34,047 nt of DNA. Origin: Chloroflexota bacterium. GTDB lineage: Bacteria; Chloroflexota; Anaerolineae; Aggregatilineales; Phototrophicaceae. The notes beneath the pieces were generated by a model. It was not told the origin of the DNA. It worked only from the letters and a program-made list of their open reading frames with translations, and ran no database searches. A program made the position numbers and the translations under genes. Of the stretch, positions 29,986-34,047 are shown piece after piece; within the stretch, counting starts at the first letter, position 1, and every line of letters starts with the position of its first letter. The stretch lies in the NCBI GenBank assembly GCA_011523735.1, contig WTGB01000028.1, forward strand, positions 1-34,047, read 5' to 3'.

Positions 29986-31620
29986 CTAGCTCGCCAGGCT
30001 GGCGAATATGGACGAAACCGTCGTGTTGATCAGCGGCAGAATCCAGTTGGGATAAACACCCGTCAACAACATCAAGATGATAAGAGGCGCCATGCCGAGC
30101 AATTCCGCCGGCGTCAATTCCAGATTGTAATCCTTCCAACGCAGGTTGAAAGGACCGTGCAAGACCGCGCGGATGCCCTTCAAGATGTAGCCGCCGGTGA
30201 AGAGCAAGCCGATCATGGCGATGGCGGTCAATGCCGTGAAGACGGGCCAAGCGCCGCGCACGATCAGGAACTCGCTGACGAAACCGTTCAGGCCGGGCAA
30301 TCCCAGGCTAGCGAAACTGGTGAATAGCAAGATCGCCCCCATCACCGGCGCCTTGACCCAGAGCCCGCCGTAATCGGAAAGCTCGCGGGTATGCGTCTTG
30401 TGATAGAGAGCGCCAGCCAGCAAAAACATGCCAGCCGAGCTAAGGCCGTGGTTAAACATCTGCAGCACGGTACCGTTGCCTGCCAGGATCGCCGTTTGAA
30501 TATCGGCATTTGGATCCGCGCCCGTCCAGATATGGGCGTAAGTCTGCGCGAAGACGGCGATGCCGATGCCGACGAAGCCCATGTGGTTGACCGAGCTGTA
30601 GGCGACAAGTCGCTTGATGTCGGTCTGGCCGAAGGCGGCGAACGCGCCAAGCACGATGCCGACCACCGACAGAATGGCAAACAGCGTCGCCACATTGACG
30701 CCAATGATAACGACCTCGGTCAGCCAGACATCGGGGAAGAAAGGAACGACCAAGCGGATGAAACCGTATGCGCCGAGCTTCAGCATGATGCCAGCCAGCA
30801 GCATAGAGCCGGCCGTCGGCGCTTCGCCGTGGGCGTCAGGCAGCCAGGTGTGGAAGGGCCAGATCGGCACTTTAATGCTGAAGGCGACGAAGAAGCCGGC
30901 GAAGGCCAACGCTTTGACCGTGCTAACATTGATGCCCAGCAGTGCCTCGCCTTGGCGGAAAAGGGGCCAGAGCTCGGTCAACTCCCCAATGTTATAGGTT
31001 CCGGCCGACCAGCCGATGAGCTGAGTTGCCAGCAGCATGCCCAAGGTGCCGCCAAAGGAGTAGATCATAAATTTCGTCGAGGCATAAAAGCGACCGCTGA
31101 ACTTAACGCCGGCTTTCGGCAGGCTGCCCCATTGATTGATGAGGAAGTACATCGGCACGAGCGTCAGTTCATAAAAGAGGAAGAAGACCATCAGGTCCAT
31201 CGCCACGAAGACGCCCATGCTGCCGGTTTCAAAGAAGAGCAGCAGCGCCAGGTGCATATTGGAGCGATCTTCGATATTCCAACTCGCCAGGATCGCCAAT
31301 GGCGTCAAGATGCCGGTGAGCAAGACCATGACAACGCTGATGCCGTCAATGCCGAGCGTCCAGCGCGAACCGAGAGCCTCGAACCAGGGACTGTCTTGCG
31401 TGACAATGAATTGCTCATCGCCGATAGCCAGCCCCACCGCTTGATAATCGAAGAATACTTTTATCGACAGCAGCGCAAGCAGGAGCGACAGAGTTAGCGC
31501 CACCCAACGTCCAATTTGTTTGCTCGGGCCAAGGGAGGCAAGTGAGGCCACGATGAAAGCGCTGAGCGCCGGACCGAAAACCAGAACCGAGAGCGCGTCT
31601 ATCCCAAACACATCAATCAT
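29986..31620 (-). CDS. nuoM: NADH-quinone oxidoreductase subunit M, copy 2 (complete channel residues)
   Basis: Second NuoM, 544 residues, with all the proton-channel residues in place: E151 in FFLFYELTLVPMY, K250 in FSIKVPIWPFHTWLPDAHGE, K281 in AGIMLKLGAY and the glutamate of GLNGFVSEFLIV. About 14 membrane helices. It starts 12 bases after the nuoL stop and ends 10 bases before nuoM1. Two M copies in tandem are a known arrangement of complex I in Chloroflexota and some other phyla, giving a longer membrane arm with a fourth pump module. This copy looks like the conventional one. Confidence 0.94.
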   Translation of the reverse strand: MIDVFGIDALSVLVFGPALSAFIVASLASLGPSKQIGRWVALTLSLLLALLSIKVFFDYQAVGLAIGDEQFIVTQDSPWFEALGSRWTLGIDGISVVMVLLTGILTPLAILASWNIEDRSNMHLALLLFFETGSMGVFVAMDLMVFFLFYELTLVPMYFLINQWGSLPKAGVKFSGRFYASTKFMIYSFGGTLGMLLATQLIGWSAGTYNIGELTELWPLFRQGEALLGINVSTVKALAFAGFFVAFSIKVPIWPFHTWLPDAHGEAPTAGSMLLAGIMLKLGAYGFIRLVVPFFPDVWLTEVVIIGVNVATLFAILSVVGIVLGAFAAFGQTDIKRLVAYSSVNHMGFVGIGIAVFAQTYAHIWTGADPNADIQTAILAGNGTVLQMFNHGLSSAGMFLLAGALYHKTHTRELSDYGGLWVKAPVMGAILLFTSFASLGLPGLNGFVSEFLIVRGAWPVFTALTAIAMIGLLFTGGYILKGIRAVLHGPFNLRWKDYNLELTPAELLGMAPLIILMLLTGVYPNWILPLINTTVSSIFASLAS

Positions 31621-31632
31621 GAATGCGTCTCC

Positions 31633-33954
31633 CTATTGCGCCAACCCCGCGCCCGACGACAGAACCAAGACAATGCCAATCAGAACCGCCGCTGCCAGAA
31701 CCAGAAGCATGTATTGCTGAACGCGCCCGGTTTGCATGCGCCGCAGCCAACCGCCAATGTTGAAAATCGCGATAGGGATGCCATCGCCGACGCCATCAAT
31801 CAACCAGAGATTCAAGACTTTGGTCAGGTCGCCCAGCCAGGTGAAAATCCGCGCGATAATATGCAGGATTGCGTCGATAATGCCGCGGTCGAGCAAGACG
31901 ATCACTTGCGCAGCCAGCCACTGTGATGGCTTGACGAATACATCTCCATAGATGTCATCGAGGTAATAGCGATTCCTGAACAGTGTGTGCAATGGACCGA
32001 GCGCATCTTCCAGCGGATCTTTCTGGCCCGCCTTGAGCGGCTTGCGCCAGTACATCATGTAGCCCAGCCACAGACCCAGCAGGGCGACAATGAAAGATGT
32101 CGCAACCGGTACGATATTGAACGGCGGCGCATGCGGATGATAGTCCGGCAGCGAGGCATAGGCGGCGGTCGCTTCGGGAAGCGGCAGCGCTTCAATCACG
32201 AGGTGGTGGAAGGCGTTGTACTCCGGCGAGAATATCGGACCCAGAACCGGGAAATCGGTCGGCACGCCGACGAAACCGGCGCCGATAGCGAAGACTGCCA
32301 GAATCACAAGCGGCAGCGTCATCGTGAAGCTGACGACGCCCTGCCCCAGGTTGGCATGTTTCGCCGCTTCACTGCGTGGCTCGCCGCCGAAGGTCAGCGA
32401 GATTTGGCGCATGGTGTAGAAGGCGGTCATGAAGGCGGCCAGCGCCAGCAGGACAAATACCAGCGCGTGGGCGCCGCTGCCATATTGATCCAGCACCAGC
32501 CAGGCGTCAGCTAGGATTTCATCTTTGGACCAAAAACCCGCTGTGATAATCGGCAAGCCCGAAAGTGACAAACCGCCGATCAGGAAGGTCCAGAATGTGA
32601 CGGGCATAGTCTTGCGCAAACCGCCCATGTTAGTCATGTCCTGCGGATCAAAGTGGCCTGCGTGATCGTCATGTCCATGATTGCCGTGTTCGTGCACATG
32701 GTGTTCGCCATGCTCCATGCCATGGATGACCGAGCCGGCCGCCATAAAGAGCAGCGCCTTGAAAAAGCCGTGCGTGATGAGATGGAAGGCGGCAGCGATA
32801 TAGGCGCCGATGCCCAGCGCCGCCATCATAAAGCCAAGCTGTGAGATCGTTGAGTAGGCAAGCACAGCTTTGACGTCATTCTGCGCTACCGCCATCGTTG
32901 CGGCGAGCAAAGCTGTAAAAGCGCCGACTACCGCCATGAAAGCGAGCGGCTCGGTTAAGATGCCATGATGCGGATCGCCACCGGCGGCGAAAAGCGGATA
33001 AAGACGAATGAGGGAAAAGATACCGGCCGAGACCATCGCCGCAGCGTGAATCATGGCGCTGACGGGGGTAGGACCTTCCATCGCATCGGGCAGCCAGACA
33101 TGCAGCGGGAATTGCGCCGATTTGCCAACCGTGCCAATGATGAGGAAGATGCCGATGATGCTCGCCGCGCTGACCGTCCAGCCGCCGAAGATAATCGGCG
33201 TTGTCGTCGCCAGCAAATCAAGCGTCTCCGGATTGTACATAATTTCGCGGAAGCTAAGCGTGCCGGTGATACTGTAGAGATAGGCGATGCCCAACAGCAT
33301 GACGACATCGGCAATGCGGGTCGTGGTGAAGGCTTTGATGGCGGCTTTGTAGGCGCTTTCTTTTTCGAACCAGAAGCCGATGAGCATGTATGAGCAAACG
33401 CCCATGATCTCCCAGCCGACGAAGAGCAACAGCACATTATCGGCCACCACCAGCGTCAGCATGGCGCCGGCGAAGAGCGAGATCAAGGCGAAGAAACGGG
33501 CTTGCCGCGGATCATGCGCCATGTAGCCGATGGAATAGATAAAGATCATCAGAACGGCGATTGGCACCATGACCAGCATTATCACGGTCGCCGGGTCGAT
33601 CAATACGCCCATGTGGAAGGCGGTCTCGCCGGTGTCCATCCAAGCGGTGCTACTCGCGAGCACTTCCTCGCCAATATGATGCAATTGGGACGCGTTGGAA
33701 AGCGTCTGCCAGCTAATCAAGAGGGCAGCGATGACACCTGCCAAGCCGACAGTAACACTGATTATGCGGCTCGCCGGGTGGACCACCGGCACCATCATGC
33801 CGTCATAATCCGGATGATGCCCGCCGTATTCGTGATGGTCAGTGGCGGGGACCAGCTTAGACTTGTTGGTGACCAGCGTGATGATCAAGAAAGCCAGCAG
33901 CGGGCCAGCCGGTATCAGCCAGGGCAAGGCGTTCGGATCGTTGAGGAAATCCAT
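31633..33954 (-). CDS. nuoL: NADH-quinone oxidoreductase subunit L
   Basis: Distal antiporter-like subunit of complex I with the long lateral helix, 773 residues (longer than the usual ~610-650). The channel residues are seen in VGWEIMGVCSYMLIGFWFEK (E182) and KSAQFPLHVWLPDAMEGPTP (K278), and in HAAAMVSAGIFSLIR. A His-rich stretch (411-434: ten His in 24 residues, with Glu/Asp) lies before MGGLRKTMPVTFW; E. coli has only a short His-containing loop at this place. An N-terminal loop (39-60) is also His/Pro/Tyr-rich. The C-terminal part includes the lateral helix and one more membrane helix (QYMLLVLAAAVLIGIVLVLS). AAGGA lies about 15 and AGG seven bases before the ATG at 33954, eight bases past nuoK. 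Confidence 0.95.
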   Translation of the reverse strand: MDFLNDPNALPWLIPAGPLLAFLIITLVTNKSKLVPATDHHEYGGHHPDYDGMMVPVVHPASRIISVTVGLAGVIAALLISWQTLSNASQLHHIGEEVLASSTAWMDTGETAFHMGVLIDPATVIMLVMVPIAVLMIFIYSIGYMAHDPRQARFFALISLFAGAMLTLVVADNVLLLFVGWEIMGVCSYMLIGFWFEKESAYKAAIKAFTTTRIADVVMLLGIAYLYSITGTLSFREIMYNPETLDLLATTTPIIFGGWTVSAASIIGIFLIIGTVGKSAQFPLHVWLPDAMEGPTPVSAMIHAAAMVSAGIFSLIRLYPLFAAGGDPHHGILTEPLAFMAVVGAFTALLAATMAVAQNDVKAVLAYSTISQLGFMMAALGIGAYIAAAFHLITHGFFKALLFMAAGSVIHGMEHGEHHVHEHGNHGHDDHAGHFDPQDMTNMGGLRKTMPVTFWTFLIGGLSLSGLPIITAGFWSKDEILADAWLVLDQYGSGAHALVFVLLALAAFMTAFYTMRQISLTFGGEPRSEAAKHANLGQGVVSFTMTLPLVILAVFAIGAGFVGVPTDFPVLGPIFSPEYNAFHHLVIEALPLPEATAAYASLPDYHPHAPPFNIVPVATSFIVALLGLWLGYMMYWRKPLKAGQKDPLEDALGPLHTLFRNRYYLDDIYGDVFVKPSQWLAAQVIVLLDRGIIDAILHIIARIFTWLGDLTKVLNLWLIDGVGDGIPIAIFNIGGWLRRMQTGRVQQYMLLVLAAAVLIGIVLVLSSGAGLAQ

Positions 33955-33962
33955 AGCGGTCC

Positions 33963-34047
33963 TTATCCTTTAAGCGCGACGGCTTCTTCCGGTATTACCG
34001 AACGCCGATTGCGATAAACCGTGATAATAATCGCCAGGCCGACCGCC
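33963..34047 (-). CDS. nuoK: NADH-quinone oxidoreductase subunit K, C-terminal end only
   Basis: The right edge of the window cuts this gene. The visible 27 codons, AVGLAIIITVYRNRRSVIPE then EAVALKG, match the third membrane helix end and basic C-terminus of NuoK (AIGLALLLQLHRRR in E. coli). The stop TAA at 33965-33963 lies eight bases before the nuoL start, the standard nuoK-nuoL order. NuoK carries two glutamates of the proton path, but they lie beyond the edge. Confidence 0.85.
   Translation of the reverse strand, partial: AVGLAIIITVYRNRRSVIPEEAVALKG

Noticed and set aside
30391..31497. 368-codon plus-strand frame antisense to nuoM2, His/Glu/Asp/Arg-rich
   Set aside because: An antisense shadow of a membrane protein gene; hydrophobic codons read backward give polar residues.

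Overview
The window looks like a piece of a Chloroflexota (Anaerolineae-like) chromosome. This is inferred from gene content and protein style, not from any search: a duplicated nuoM in the nuo operon, four-domain S1 proteins, a PNPase with a Gly/Arg tail, and a short-form (archaeal/eukaryotic-type) prolyl-tRNA synthetase. Base composition is moderately GC-rich and even throughout. I see no insertion sequence, prophage, CRISPR array, tRNA or rRNA. Most genes are conserved housekeeping genes; the interest lies in odd details inside them.

Layout. Positions 1-4011 are read on the plus strand: the 3' end of dnaK, a 494-base gap with unusual repeats, then dnaJ-prmA-menG packed as an operon. Everything after about 4.15 kb is on the minus strand, so the two blocks converge near 4.0-4.16 kb. 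Read in transcription order (high to low coordinates), the minus-strand block is: nuoK (partial)-nuoL-nuoM2-nuoM1-nuoN (complex I membrane arm); atpI-atpB-atpE-atpF/delta (ATP synthase F0 only, closed by a terminator); murE, a membrane glycosyltransferase, a GT2 glycosyltransferase, a polyprenyl glycosylphosphotransferase, mazG and proS; a two-NYN-domain protein; rpsO-pnp, closed by a very good terminator; an unassigned trio (59-aa protein, methyltransferase-like protein, THUMP-like methyltransferase); a purine-type phosphoribosyltransferase; and a translation cluster of two S1 paralogs, rpsU and infA.

How the genes work together. dnaK/dnaJ form the Hsp70 system. prmA methylates ribosomal protein L11, and menG completes menaquinone, the likely electron acceptor of the complex I encoded at the other end. 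Complex I and F0 both handle the proton gradient. The murE-to-sugar-transferase genes build cell wall and surface glycan. rpsO, pnp, the NYN protein, the S1 proteins, S21 and IF-1 belong to translation and RNA turnover.

Points of most interest: (i) a ~185-residue charged, His/Asp-rich insertion in ATP synthase subunit a; (ii) a subunit b with a delta C-terminal domain whose last 16 conserved codons are out of frame by one base; (iii) an upstream-type NuoM copy that lacks the TM7 lysine of the proton channel; (iv) an S1 gene stopped by TGA 13 codons before a TAA, with the acidic tail continuing in frame; (v) the other S1 gene has a perfect consensus promoter followed by an intrinsic terminator inside its leader; (vi) a protein with one intact and one degenerate NYN nuclease domain; (vii) helically phased TTGGAC/TTGATAC repeats upstream of dnaJ. 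I did not find a clearly new multi-gene defence or mobile system.
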